Positions 9,093 through 17,032 are shown, counted from the first letter of the stretch. The stretch is DNA of 64,000 nucleotides from Microbacterium sp. Root61 (GCF_001427525.1 NZ_LMGU01000001.1:1955788-2019787); one strand, 5' to 3'. The notes: generated by a model from the sequence alone, not told the origin. Numbers and translations: made by a program.

Positions 9093-9136
9093 CGCTTCGC
9101 GTTGCGATCCCATCCTAGGGATCGCAACGCGAAGCG
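9093..9136. promoter_or_regulatory. 19-bp perfect inverted repeat upstream of IclR gene
   Basis: CGCTTCGCGTTGCGATCCC, loop ATCCTA, GGGATCGCAACGCGAAGCG. It lies 22-65 bp before the IclR start and just after the permease stop. It shares the GATCGCAAYGCG core with the repeat at 5011-5046, favouring an autoregulatory operator. A stem of this quality could also terminate the transporter operon; both uses are possible. Confidence 0.6.
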
Positions 9137-9149
9137 ATCGAGATTCCCG

Positions 9150-9944
9150 CTAGGCGGTGACGTTGCGCAGCCCGTACACGGATTCGTGCCAGGGGATCAC
9201 GAACCGCTTGGCCTCGTTCACGATGAGGTACAGGACGAGACCGATCAGCGACAGCAACAGGATGAGCGCGAACGTTCTCGCGGCATCCAGGGAGTTCATC
9301 GCCGAGACGACCATGTTGCCCAGCCCGTTGTTGCCACCGAGATACTCACCGACGATCGCGCCGATGGTCGCCAGCACGATGCCCACCTCCATGCCCGCGA
9401 ACAGGTAGGGCTGGAGGCTTCGCACGTCCAGCTGCAGGAAGGTCTGCTTCTTGGTCGCGTTGAGGCTCTGCATCACCTCACGGTGCCCCTGCTCGATCGA
9501 GCGGACACCCAGCAGCACGTTCAGCATGATCGGGAAGAACGCCAGGAGCGCCGCCAGCACGATCTTGGACGTCAGTCCGAAGCCGAACCAGATCACGAAC
9601 AGCGGGACGAAGGCGACCTTCGGGGCCACCTGGGCGATGACGATCAGCGGGCGGAGGCTGACTTCCAGCCACGGCACCTTGCCGAGCACCACGCCGACGA
9701 CGACGCCCAGCACCACGGCGATCGCGAAGCCGATCACCACTTCGGTGACCGTCACCACGACGGCAGACCAGGTCTGCGGCTCGGACAGCAGCTGCACGAA
9801 CGACTCGGCCACGGCCTGCGGCGGCGGGAAGATGAACGGGTTCACGTTGAAGAACGTCACGATCGCCCACCACAGGAAGACGATCAGGATCACCAGCGAC
9901 GGCGTGACGATCCACGGGAGCATTTTCAGAGTTCGCGGGGTCAT
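9150..9944 (-). CDS. ABC transporter permease (NitT/TauT type)
   Basis: 264 residues with about six membrane segments and the BPD_transp_1 layout of SsuC/TauC permeases, including the WxxxSLRPLIVIAQVAPKVAF and 'LLGVRSIEQGHREVMQSLNA' (EAA-like) regions that contact the ATPase. Last gene of the minus-strand UGSC/aconitase X operon; the ATPase stop is 2 bp upstream of its ATG. Transporters of this class import small sulfonates, nitrogenous aromatics and pyrimidine precursors; the cargo here is inferred to be the substrate of the linked enzymes. Confidence 0.85.
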   Translation of the reverse strand: MTPRTLKMLPWIVTPSLVILIVFLWWAIVTFFNVNPFIFPPPQAVAESFVQLLSEPQTWSAVVVTVTEVVIGFAIAVVLGVVVGVVLGKVPWLEVSLRPLIVIAQVAPKVAFVPLFVIWFGFGLTSKIVLAALLAFFPIMLNVLLGVRSIEQGHREVMQSLNATKKQTFLQLDVRSLQPYLFAGMEVGIVLATIGAIVGEYLGGNNGLGNMVVSAMNSLDAARTFALILLLSLIGLVLYLIVNEAKRFVIPWHESVYGLRNVTA

Positions 9945-9945
9945 C

Positions 9946-10776
9946 TCAGTCCTCCTCGTCGAGGTCGTGGCGCAGCATCCGCACGATCTCGTTGAATTCC
10001 GGCGTCGTCTGCACGTCGACGGTTCGTGGCTTGGGGAAGTCCGCCGGAAGGATCTGACGGATGCGCCCGGGGCGCGGCGTCATGTGCACGACGCGGTCGG
10101 CGAGGAACACCGCCTCCGGGATGTCGTGCGTCACGAAGACGACGGTGGAATTGGTCTCGAGCACGATGCGCTGGAGCTCGAGATTCATGCGCTCGCGGGT
10201 GAGTGCATCCAGCGCGCCGAACGGCTCGTCCATCAGCAGCAGCTCCGGTTCGGTGCTGAGGGCGCGAGCGATGGCGGCACGCTGACGCATGCCACCGGAC
10301 AGTTCCCGGGGGTATGACCGCTCGAACCCGGTCAGTCCGACGAGAGCGGCCAGTTCCGCGGCGCGGGCACGCCGTTCGTCCTTCGCGACGCCGCGCAGCT
10401 TCAACGGAAGCGCGATGTTGTCGAGCACCGAGAACCAGGGGAAGAGGTTGCTCTCCTGGAAGACGAATCCGAGTTTCGTCACGGCGGACGGCTCGACGTT
10501 GCTTCCGCGCCACAGGGACTTGCCGTCGACCTCGATCGTGCCGGCGCTCGGCGCCAGCAGGCCGCCGATCATGCGCAGGAGCGTGGTCTTGCCGCAGCCG
10601 GATCGCCCGATCACGGCGACGAACTCGCCGCGCCGGATGGTCAGGTCCACCCCGGATACCGCGTGCGTCACACCGGATTTGGTGTGGAAGTCGCGACCGA
10701 CGTTCTGGATGTGCAGCCGCGGCTTTTCTGTGGTCGTGACACGTGGCGCTGGGGGCATGAGTGTCTCGTTCGTCAT
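9946..10776 (-). CDS. ABC transporter ATPase (NitT/TauT type)
   Basis: 276 residues. Walker A is GRSGCGKTTLLR, the signature is LSGGMRQRAAIARAL, and Walker B is LLLMDEPFGALD followed by the H-loop VTHDIPEAVFLADRV; all match SsuB/TauB-type ATPases. It sits between the permease gene (2 bp) and the substrate-binding protein gene, separated from the latter by a strong hairpin. It powers import by the adjacent permease. Confidence 0.88.
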   Translation of the reverse strand: MTNETLMPPAPRVTTTEKPRLHIQNVGRDFHTKSGVTHAVSGVDLTIRRGEFVAVIGRSGCGKTTLLRMIGGLLAPSAGTIEVDGKSLWRGSNVEPSAVTKLGFVFQESNLFPWFSVLDNIALPLKLRGVAKDERRARAAELAALVGLTGFERSYPRELSGGMRQRAAIARALSTEPELLLMDEPFGALDALTRERMNLELQRIVLETNSTVVFVTHDIPEAVFLADRVVHMTPRPGRIRQILPADFPKPRTVDVQTTPEFNEIVRMLRHDLDEED

Positions 10777-10804
10777 CGGGCGATACCTCTCGTGATGGGG
10801 GCCG

Positions 10805-10837
10805 TGCCCGTTCGGCCGGGAGCCGGCCGAACGGGCA
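10805..10837 (-). terminator. Intra-operon hairpin between binding protein and ATPase genes
   Basis: TGCCCGTTCGGCCGG, loop GAG, CCGGCCGAACGGGCA: a perfect 15-bp stem in the 78-bp gap between the binding-protein stop (10855) and the ATPase start (10776). Such stems often attenuate or protect mRNA so that more binding protein than ATPase/permease is made. There is no T-tract, so partial read-through is expected. Confidence 0.6.
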
Positions 10838-10854
10838 TGAGCGGGTGTGTGCGA

Positions 10855-11961
10855 TCAGTCGGTCGGGAGATAGTCGTCCGTGATCCACTTCATCGGGTCC
10901 TGGCCGCCTTCGACCAGCCCGGACTTCGCGTACAGGTCGTAGGCGGACTGCCACCCTTCGAAGTCGTTCTCGAGGAGCTCGCGTTCACCCGTCTGATCGA
11001 TCCACGTCTGACTCGTGTAGACCTCCAGGGCGGCCTTGGCGACCTTGTCGTCGTCGAGCGCGGCGAACTTGAAGTCCCCGCTGTCGCGCATGATCTTCAA
11101 CACGTTCTCGAAGTCGTTGGCGGCGTCGTCGATGACGAACTGCGTCGCCTCCTTGATGGCGGCGAGGAAGGCCTCGATCTGCGCGAGCCGCTCCGGGTTC
11201 TCCAGGTTGGACTGCGTCGTGATCCACGTCTGGAGGTCGGGTGCGTCGCCGAGCCCGGCGTCGTCGATGACCGCGTCGTCGTTCTGTCCCTCGATCGCGA
11301 TCGACGTGTCCAGACTCACGATGTAGCCGTCGAGCTGGCCCTGCTTGACGAGTTCGAAGGTCGCTCCCGTCACCGGGACCGCCTGGCGCGTCACCGAATC
11401 ACGGGGCACATCGGCCGTGTCGAGGGCGAGGTTGAGCATCTTCTCGCTCGTCCCGCCGATCGAGCCCATCCCCATGACCGTGCCCTCCATGGCCTCTGTG
11501 GACTCGATGGGGTTGGAGTCGACGGAGACGACGCGCAGGTTCGACTTGTACGCCATCGTTCCGATGGCGACGATCGGCTGCCCCTTCTCCATCGCGGGGA
11601 AGACGTCGACGGTGCTGGCGCGGGTGATCGGGGTCGCACCGCCCAAGAGCGTCTGAATGGCTGCGGCCGTGCCCTGCACCGGCTGCAGCTGCACGTCCAG
11701 GCCGTGCTTCTCGAAGTAGCCGCCTGCGTAGGCGAACATCTCCGGGGTGAAGGTGAAGGACTCGAGCGGGAGGAAGGTGACGACGACCATCTTGGTGAGG
11801 TCTGCTTCGGGCGCTCCGCTGTCCGTGCTCCCCGGCGTCGCGCTGGGGCTCGCGCACGCCGAGAGGGCAAGCGCACCGGCCGCGACTGCGGCTGCGGCGA
11901 CTCGCGCCCACCGCCGCTTCGGGGATCGTGTCATGTGGTCTGTCACGGCTGCTCTCATCAT
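10855..11961 (-). CDS. ABC transporter substrate-binding lipoprotein (NitT/TauT type)
   Basis: 368 residues from the ATG at 11961, preceded by AGGAG 6 nt away. A basic n-region (MTRSPKRRW), a hydrophobic core and lipobox ALSAC around residue 36 mark a lipoprotein. The mature part resembles SsuA/NMT1-type binding proteins: 'TKMVVVTFLPLESFTFTPEMFAYAGGYFEKHGLDV' opens the domain, where such proteins bind small organic acids or amines. Its gene follows the small aconitase X subunit by 61 bp, in one operon with enzymes, so it likely captures their substrate. Confidence 0.83.
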   Translation of the reverse strand: MMRAAVTDHMTRSPKRRWARVAAAAVAAGALALSACASPSATPGSTDSGAPEADLTKMVVVTFLPLESFTFTPEMFAYAGGYFEKHGLDVQLQPVQGTAAAIQTLLGGATPITRASTVDVFPAMEKGQPIVAIGTMAYKSNLRVVSVDSNPIESTEAMEGTVMGMGSIGGTSEKMLNLALDTADVPRDSVTRQAVPVTGATFELVKQGQLDGYIVSLDTSIAIEGQNDDAVIDDAGLGDAPDLQTWITTQSNLENPERLAQIEAFLAAIKEATQFVIDDAANDFENVLKIMRDSGDFKFAALDDDKVAKAALEVYTSQTWIDQTGERELLENDFEGWQSAYDLYAKSGLVEGGQDPMKWITDDYLPTD

Positions 11962-12022
11962 TCCTGACTCCTGTGTCGGATCGATTCTGCCCGCTGCATC
12001 GCGGGCGGCAGAATGAGTCTGC

Positions 12023-12490
12023 CTACTCGGGTGTGCGGCCTCTACGGACCTTTTCATTGGATGAAATGCCACTGCGCTCGGGTCGTGCGCTCAGGATGGT
12101 GATGACTCCTGAGTCTCCATCAACGCGGACGAGATCACCCGTCCGAATCGTCTTCAGCGGGTCTGGAGCCACCTCGACCACGGTCGGAACCCGTGTCACG
12201 ATCGCGCCCAGCACCGCCTTCGTCGTCACCACCTGGAAGATCATCGCGGCCGGCGCGGTGCCCATGAGCCGGGTGCTCTGGAAGAATCCGGACCACCCCG
12301 ATGAGCCCTTCGCGCCTGGGAATACGAGCACCTTCCCGGTGAAGCACATGCCGAAGAGCTCGTGTCGCGGCTCGATCACCGTGCCGGTGGCGACGTCGAT
12401 GCCGCCGAAGCCCGAGATCGCGTCCCGGGTCACGAGAGCCTCCGCCTCCACGACGCCGGGGACGATGCCGCGCCCCTGCAGCTCCATCAT
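12023..12490 (-). CDS. Aconitase X small (swivel) subunit
   Basis: 155 residues of the DUF126 / aconitase X swivelling-domain family: GRGIVPGVVEAEALVTRDAISGFGG at the N-terminus, then 'GKVLVFPGAKGSSGWSGFF' containing the conserved PGxxGS loop. Its ATG overlaps the large-subunit stop by 4 bp. In two-subunit AcnX enzymes this chain closes over the [Fe-S] active site of the large chain. Known AcnX reactions are dehydration of cis-3-hydroxy-L-proline and of mevalonate 5-phosphate; which, if either, applies here is unknown. Confidence 0.85.
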   Translation of the reverse strand: MMELQGRGIVPGVVEAEALVTRDAISGFGGIDVATGTVIEPRHELFGMCFTGKVLVFPGAKGSSGWSGFFQSTRLMGTAPAAMIFQVVTTKAVLGAIVTRVPTVVEVAPDPLKTIRTGDLVRVDGDSGVITILSARPERSGISSNEKVRRGRTPE

Positions 12491-13770
12491 GCGCGCAACC
12501 CGCCACGCCAGCGACCCGTCACGGCCGCATCGATGCACTCGTCGAGCGTGCCGAACCATGCCTCGATGCCCAGGATCGCCGGAAGATAGTGCGCCTGTTT
12601 GGCGGAGTCCGTCGCGAACACCCGTGTTCCGGGCGGGGCGGCCTTCGACATGGCCGGGCAGGAGTCGGTGAGGACGTGCCCGCCGGCCCTCGTGATGGTC
12701 CGCGTGTAGCCGTTGCGGTCGGCCATGGTGCGCAGCGCGTGGGGAGTCATTACCCACAGCTCGGTGTCGGCATGAAGTCGTCGACCCTCCAGGAGCTGCG
12801 CGATGCGCGCGACCTGATCGAGCGAGGCGTGCGGGCACCCGAGGAGGACGAAGTCGACTTCGGTACTCGTGCCCTGCCCGTTGAGCGTGTCGTACACCCA
12901 GCGACGTTCGCGCGCCCCGTAGGTGATCGGCTCGGGCACGATCGAACTGCCGAAGGCGGCCTCCAGGGTCGGCGCCTCCGGGGTGATCCCGGGGATGTGG
13001 AAGAGCTCGACGCCGCCCGAGGTGGCCGTCGCTGCGCCGAAGTGCTTGAGATCGGCCAGATCGGGCTGCATCAGCGATCCGACGACGGCGGGTCGGGCTT
13101 CCTCCACCGTCTCGCCCACGAAGTACCCGAACATCCCCCACTCCTGGAAGTTGTCGACGTCGACGTCGGCGCGCACCAGGTGCGTGGCGAAGCGGTTCTC
13201 CGGCAGATGATTGCCCCAGTACGGGATCTTCCCGGTCAATCCGGCCGCGCCGGTCGACGCCGACCCTTCGCAGTTGGTGCGCGCGCCGAGCACCGAGTTG
13301 GCGTAGACGACAGCCGAAGACTCCATCCACGCGCAGTGCTCTCCCCTGACCGGCAGGTTGCCGACCTGATAGGGCGTGCAGGTCGCGAGGATGTTGACTC
13401 CGCGCTCGCTGAAGTACGACTCCGCACTTCCCTGCAGCTCGATCGACGCCGAGGGATACGCGGACAGGCCCGCCGCATCCTCTCCGAATCCGTGCTGAAG
13501 CTGGCACGTCGGCACCTTCATTCGCGGGATCTCGATCTCTCGATCGCAGTCCAGGTTGATCACGGCGTACGCCCGCGCCCAGCCGCCCTCCTCCACGAGC
13601 TTGGCCTTCGCCGGGGATGGCTGAGTCATCGTGCCTGCGACGTTACGGGTGTCGACGAGTCGCTCGGCTCCGAGCGCCTCGCCGTACCGGATCAGCAGAT
13701 CCATCGCCGCCGCGACGGCGTCGCCTTCGTCGCCGTCGCGCATCGAGCGTTCCTCGTCTGTGAGCTTCAC
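12487..13770 (-). CDS. Aconitase X large (catalytic) subunit
   Basis: 427 residues of the DUF521 / aconitase X catalytic family. GTG start with a GAGAGGAAAG ribosome site. Recognisable features are MKLTDEERSM at the N-terminus, CTPYQVGNLPVRGEHCAWMESSAVVYANSVLGARTN in two adjoining blocks (residues ~145-180) with a Cys that can ligate the cluster, and DSCPAMSKAAPPGTRVFATDSAKQAHYLP near the C-terminus with another. Aconitase X enzymes are iron-sulfur hydro-lyases. Linkage to a UGSC-family protein and a NitT-type importer suggests a catabolic dehydratase for a hydroxylated acid. Confidence 0.87.
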   Translation of the reverse strand: MKLTDEERSMRDGDEGDAVAAAMDLLIRYGEALGAERLVDTRNVAGTMTQPSPAKAKLVEEGGWARAYAVINLDCDREIEIPRMKVPTCQLQHGFGEDAAGLSAYPSASIELQGSAESYFSERGVNILATCTPYQVGNLPVRGEHCAWMESSAVVYANSVLGARTNCEGSASTGAAGLTGKIPYWGNHLPENRFATHLVRADVDVDNFQEWGMFGYFVGETVEEARPAVVGSLMQPDLADLKHFGAATATSGGVELFHIPGITPEAPTLEAAFGSSIVPEPITYGARERRWVYDTLNGQGTSTEVDFVLLGCPHASLDQVARIAQLLEGRRLHADTELWVMTPHALRTMADRNGYTRTITRAGGHVLTDSCPAMSKAAPPGTRVFATDSAKQAHYLPAILGIEAWFGTLDECIDAAVTGRWRGGLRA

Positions 13771-13818
13771 GCTTTCCTCTCGTGGGCGGCGCCGGAGCGC
13801 CGCCCACTGTCGCCGCTT

Positions 13819-14073
13819 CTAGTGACCACCGGCAGGGAGCACGACATGGTCGAGGGAGTACGGCGTCGACTCGAGAGCCGAGGCCATGATCGCCTCTATC
13901 ACCGGTTTCGGCACCAGGCAGTCGGCGCAGGCATCGGCTGTGGCATCGATGCGCACGACGACCGCCGCCTCGCCGGACAGCGACCAGCTGAGCACGTAGC
14001 CGTCCGTGGCCATCATCTCGGTGAACTGCAGCAGCGCTGCGTCCACCGTGGCGGAGTCGACGAGCTCGCTCAT
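13819..14073 (-). CDS. Small CxxC protein, possibly NifU C-terminal-like
   Basis: 84 residues. The centre reads AVVVRIDATADACADCLVPKPVIEAIM, a beta-hairpin, a CxxC (ACADC) and a helix, which recalls the NifU C-terminal domain that carries iron-sulfur clusters; similarity is by eye only. Its ATG overlaps the stop of the upstream 372-residue gene (ATGA) and it precedes the aconitase X genes by 48 bp. A role in supplying or repairing the aconitase X cluster is an attractive guess; a redox role for the CxxC is equally possible. Confidence 0.5.
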   Translation of the reverse strand: MSELVDSATVDAALLQFTEMMATDGYVLSWSLSGEAAVVVRIDATADACADCLVPKPVIEAIMASALESTPYSLDHVVLPAGGH

Positions 14074-15188
14074 GCCGCGCCCCCGACCTTGCTGTACGAG
14101 AACGGGTTCTCGCGCGGCGGGTTCAGGGTGAAGATCTCGACGACGGCGGAGACACCGGCGTTGTTCGCACCGGCGACCATGATCTGGATGGAGCTCGGGT
14201 GGCTGAGGACGCGGACGAGGTCCGGCTCATCCGATCCGCTGGCAGTGTCCGGCATCGAGTCCGGGTGCTCGGACGACAGGCGCCACCGCGTCTTGTGCGA
14301 GAGTGCGTCCTTGCCCACTTCGACCAGCTCCGAGCGGTCACGCACGCTGTGCTCGAACACGAACGCGCGCAGGTCGTCCTTGCTCCACCCGGCCGAGGCG
14401 AAGACCTCGGCATGCTCGGGAACGAGCACCAGCAGGGCGCTCGTGTACTCGTGGATGAGCGCACCGGTGCGCCGGATGCTGTCGACGAAATCCATCGCGA
14501 GCTGCTCGGGCTCCATCGTGTGCCGAGCCTCGATGTGCATCACCGACCGGATCACGTAGGCGGTGACCACGCTGTCGGCGGCGTCGAAGCCGTACTCGGT
14601 GTGCAGCGGCGGCCAGGGGCTCTGCTCCTCGTTCTCGGCGATGCACGAGGAGTACTTGGCCGGGGTGCCCTGCGTCGCCTGGTCGAGCTTGTGCGGGTGC
14701 AGGCCGAACACATTGATGCAGCCGAGGCGGATGGCCCGACCGATGGTCGCATTCGCCCGGAAGCCGGACCCGAAGATGTTGCCCTGGCTGTTCAGATCGA
14801 TCTCGTGACGGATGGGGCCGTTCACGACCAGGAACGGTGCCGTGCCGGTGGTGCTCTGCCAGATGCCGCGGGCCGGGTGGGGCTCCTGGGCGATCGCCTC
14901 CCACGCGGCGACGACCACCGGGAAGTACTCGGGAAGGCAGCCGGCCATGGCGGCGTTGATCGCCGCCAGCCGGATCGTGAGGTGCCGATTCAGGTGGGTG
15001 ATCGTGAAGAGGACCTCTTCGGGATCGCGCAGCACGGTCGCCAGGAATCGGTCGAGATAGGACTCCGTGACCGGGACGACCGGGAGCCCGTCGGTCCACT
15101 CCTTCGTCCAGTAGTACTCCAGAACCTCGCGAAGTCGATCGACTTCCACTTCGGGTACAGAGGTGTCATTCAGTGTCGTCGTGCTCAT
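14070..15188 (-). CDS. Uncharacterised UGSC-associated protein
   Basis: 372 residues (373 if the ATG at 15191 is used; GGAAGG sits best for 15188). I recognise the family by its recurring phrases, EWTDGLPVVPVTESYLDRFL near the start, MAGCLPEYFPVVVAAWEAI, a VNGPIRHEIDLNSQGN segment, RANATIGRAIRL and CIAENEEQSPWPPLH (around residue 185), but no function is known to me. These proteins occur beside or fused with UGSC proteins. The invariant Cys, Glu and His of the CIAENEE...LH block look catalytic. It overlaps the UGSC stop by 1 nt and the CxxC gene by 4 bp. Confidence 0.75.
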   Translation of the reverse strand: MSTTTLNDTSVPEVEVDRLREVLEYYWTKEWTDGLPVVPVTESYLDRFLATVLRDPEEVLFTITHLNRHLTIRLAAINAAMAGCLPEYFPVVVAAWEAIAQEPHPARGIWQSTTGTAPFLVVNGPIRHEIDLNSQGNIFGSGFRANATIGRAIRLGCINVFGLHPHKLDQATQGTPAKYSSCIAENEEQSPWPPLHTEYGFDAADSVVTAYVIRSVMHIEARHTMEPEQLAMDFVDSIRRTGALIHEYTSALLVLVPEHAEVFASAGWSKDDLRAFVFEHSVRDRSELVEVGKDALSHKTRWRLSSEHPDSMPDTASGSDEPDLVRVLSHPSSIQIMVAGANNAGVSAVVEIFTLNPPRENPFSYSKVGGAA

Positions 15189-15190
15189 CA

Positions 15191-15730
15191 TCAGCCTTCC
15201 ACTCCCAGGATTCGCAGTACTTCGGGCATCGCGGTCAGCGCGCGCTCGCGCACCTGCTCGGCGGTCAGGCTGGCCATCGGATGCTGGACGGCATAGAAGT
15301 CGAAGCCCGGAAAGCCCTGCACCTGCGCCATCGCCCGCCCCGACATCAAGAACGAGTCGGAGGTGATGCTGACGGTCGGTACACCGGCGCGTTCGAGGAG
15401 GATGCCGTCGGCCACAGTCGCTGCGCTGCACGATCCGCAGTCGCCCACTGCCGTGATCACGACATCGCATTCCTCGGCGATCTGCTCCACGAGGGCCTGG
15501 CTGAGCGGCGTGCCGAAGTAGTCCTTCGTGTACAGCTTCGCCTCGCCGGCGCCATGGAGGGTCTGCAGTTCCCGCGCGATCTCGTCGAGCAGCATGGTCG
15601 CGTTCGGCTTCGTGTTGTCGAGAAGACCGATGGTCAGTCCTCGCAGGCTCACGGGCCGGGGGGAGAGCGTGCTGTCGAGCGCGCCGTCCTCCATCCCTGT
15701 CGGGTCGAGCAGAAGCTCCTGGGTTGCCAT
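15191..15730 (-). CDS. UGSC-family protein, cysteine form
   Basis: 179 residues. The key motif is TAVGDCGSCSAATVADG, with C98 and C101 in CGSC; in the namesake (seleno)proteins the first of these is selenocysteine (UGSC). Here the codon is TGC, so this is the Cys variant. The flanking Rossmann-like pattern (GLTIGLLDNTKPNATMLLDEIA, then GVPTVSITSDSF) is typical. The family is thought to be redox-active but its reaction is unknown. First gene of an eight-gene operon; GAGGAG lies 7 nt before the ATG. The divergent alcohol dehydrogenase operon starts 165 bp away. Confidence 0.8.
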   Translation of the reverse strand: MATQELLLDPTGMEDGALDSTLSPRPVSLRGLTIGLLDNTKPNATMLLDEIARELQTLHGAGEAKLYTKDYFGTPLSQALVEQIAEECDVVITAVGDCGSCSAATVADGILLERAGVPTVSITSDSFLMSGRAMAQVQGFPGFDFYAVQHPMASLTAEQVRERALTAMPEVLRILGVEG

Positions 15731-15895
15731 TTCGATGCTCCTCGTATGTCACGGTGCTGGGTGCGGACCCAATATGGCATTTCGCGAATCACTCTCCCCA
15801 GCCCGAATTTCACCAGTCGAAAAGGCCCGTGCTCGATGGGCGCCGGCCCGCCAAGCTGAATCCAGTCGTCCCCCGCAGAGAGTCGAGAACCGCAC
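15731..15895. promoter_or_regulatory. Divergent promoter region of the two catabolic operons
   Basis: 165 bp separate the UGSC operon (minus) from the alcohol dehydrogenase operon (plus). It holds an 8-bp palindrome TTCGCGAA at 15781-15788 and a TGGGT-GCGG-ACCCA inverted repeat at about 15758-15771. Either could be an operator for one of the two IclR regulators. It does not contain the GATCGCAAYGCG core seen at 5011 and 9093, so this pair of operons may answer to a different regulator. Confidence 0.4.
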
Positions 15896-17032
15896 GTGCG
15901 CACAGCCATTCCCGCGACGATGCGGGCCGCGATCCTCGTCGACGATGCGCCTCGTTTGGAGGTCCGCGAGATCGCGACGCCGAGCCCCCGACGTGGTGAG
16001 GCCCTCCTCGAGGTGATCGCATGCGGCGTCTGCCACACCGATCTGCACGTGATCAAGGGGGAGGTCGCGTTCCCCCGGCCTGCCGTGCTCGGGCATGAGG
16101 TCAGCGGTCGGATCGTCGCGATCGGCACGGACACCGTCGACGCCTACGGCCTCGACGTCGGCGATGTCGTGGCCGCGGGATTCATCATGCCGTGCACGGA
16201 ATGCGATGAGTGCCGCCGCGGGCGCGACGACCTGTGCAGCGAATTCTTCGCCCAGAACCGCCTGCGCGGCACGCTCTACGACGGAGAGAGCCGTCTCGCG
16301 ATGCCCGACGGCTCGTTCCTCGCGATGTACTCGATGGGCGGCCTCGCCGAGTATGCCGTCGTGCCGCTGTCCGCACTCACCCGCATCGATGATGACTTGG
16401 ACCCGCTGTCCGCGTGCATCCTCGGGTGCTCCGGGCTGACCTCCTACGGCGCCGTGTTCCGTGCCGGGGAGGTGTCGCCCGGAGATTCGGTCGCCATCGT
16501 CGGTGTGGGCGGCATCGGGTCGAGCCTCATCCCGATGGCGCTCAGCGCCGGCGCCACCACGATCGTCGCGATCGATGTCGCGGAGGCGAAGCTGGATCGA
16601 GCGCGTGAGCTCGGCGCCACACACGTCGTCAATGCCGCGGAGACCGATCCGGTCACCGCCGTCCGCGACATGGTCGGCGGCGTGCAGGTCGCGTTCGAGG
16701 CGCTCGGGCGCCCCGCGACCTTCCGCCAGGCGGTCGGCATGCTCGAGGACGGCGGCCGCATGGTGGCCATCGGCATCGCCGCAGGTGCCGCCACCGCTGA
16801 GGTGGAGATCACGCCGCTGGTTCGTCGCGGCTATCACATCGTCGGTTCGTTCGGCGGGCGCACGCGCACCGACCTTCCCGAAGTCGCGCGTCTCGCGGCA
16901 TCCGGTCGGTTCGATGTCGGGTCGCTCGTCACGCGCCGCTACGGTCTCGACGACGTCGACGCCGCCTACCAGGCACTCGCCCGAGGAGAGATCACCGGGC
17001 GGGCGATCATCACCATGAAGGAGTCCGGATGA
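15896..17032 (+). CDS. Zinc-dependent alcohol dehydrogenase
   Basis: 378 residues from the GTG; an ATG at 15920 (MRAAILVDD) is a reasonable alternative start. Medium-chain dehydrogenase with catalytic zinc ligands in CGVCHTDLH and GHEVSG, the structural zinc lobe CTECDECRRGRDDLC with all four Cys, and a Rossmann GVGGIGSSLIPMA motif for NAD(P). Oxidises an alcohol or reduces an aldehyde. First of six genes chained by overlaps; the MaoC start overlaps its stop (ATGA). In this setting it probably oxidises a pathway intermediate before CoA activation. Confidence 0.85.
   Translation: MRTAIPATMRAAILVDDAPRLEVREIATPSPRRGEALLEVIACGVCHTDLHVIKGEVAFPRPAVLGHEVSGRIVAIGTDTVDAYGLDVGDVVAAGFIMPCTECDECRRGRDDLCSEFFAQNRLRGTLYDGESRLAMPDGSFLAMYSMGGLAEYAVVPLSALTRIDDDLDPLSACILGCSGLTSYGAVFRAGEVSPGDSVAIVGVGGIGSSLIPMALSAGATTIVAIDVAEAKLDRARELGATHVVNAAETDPVTAVRDMVGGVQVAFEALGRPATFRQAVGMLEDGGRMVAIGIAAGAATAEVEITPLVRRGYHIVGSFGGRTRTDLPEVARLAASGRFDVGSLVTRRYGLDDVDAAYQALARGEITGRAIITMKESG

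Noticed and set aside
9071..9113. Longer IclR start at 9113
   Set aside because: It would place the first codons inside the 19-bp inverted repeat and lacks a ribosome site.
12052..12066. TTTCATtggATGAAA palindrome
   Set aside because: It lies within the coding end of the small aconitase X subunit and is not near a promoter.
12023..13507. A longer frame that would extend the small aconitase X subunit upstream
   Set aside because: The upstream part is an out-of-frame shadow of the large subunit. The ATGA overlap at 12490 gives a normal-length swivel domain.
15437..15439. Possible selenocysteine codon in the UGSC motif
   Set aside because: The codon is TGC, not TGA, so the protein is the cysteine form.
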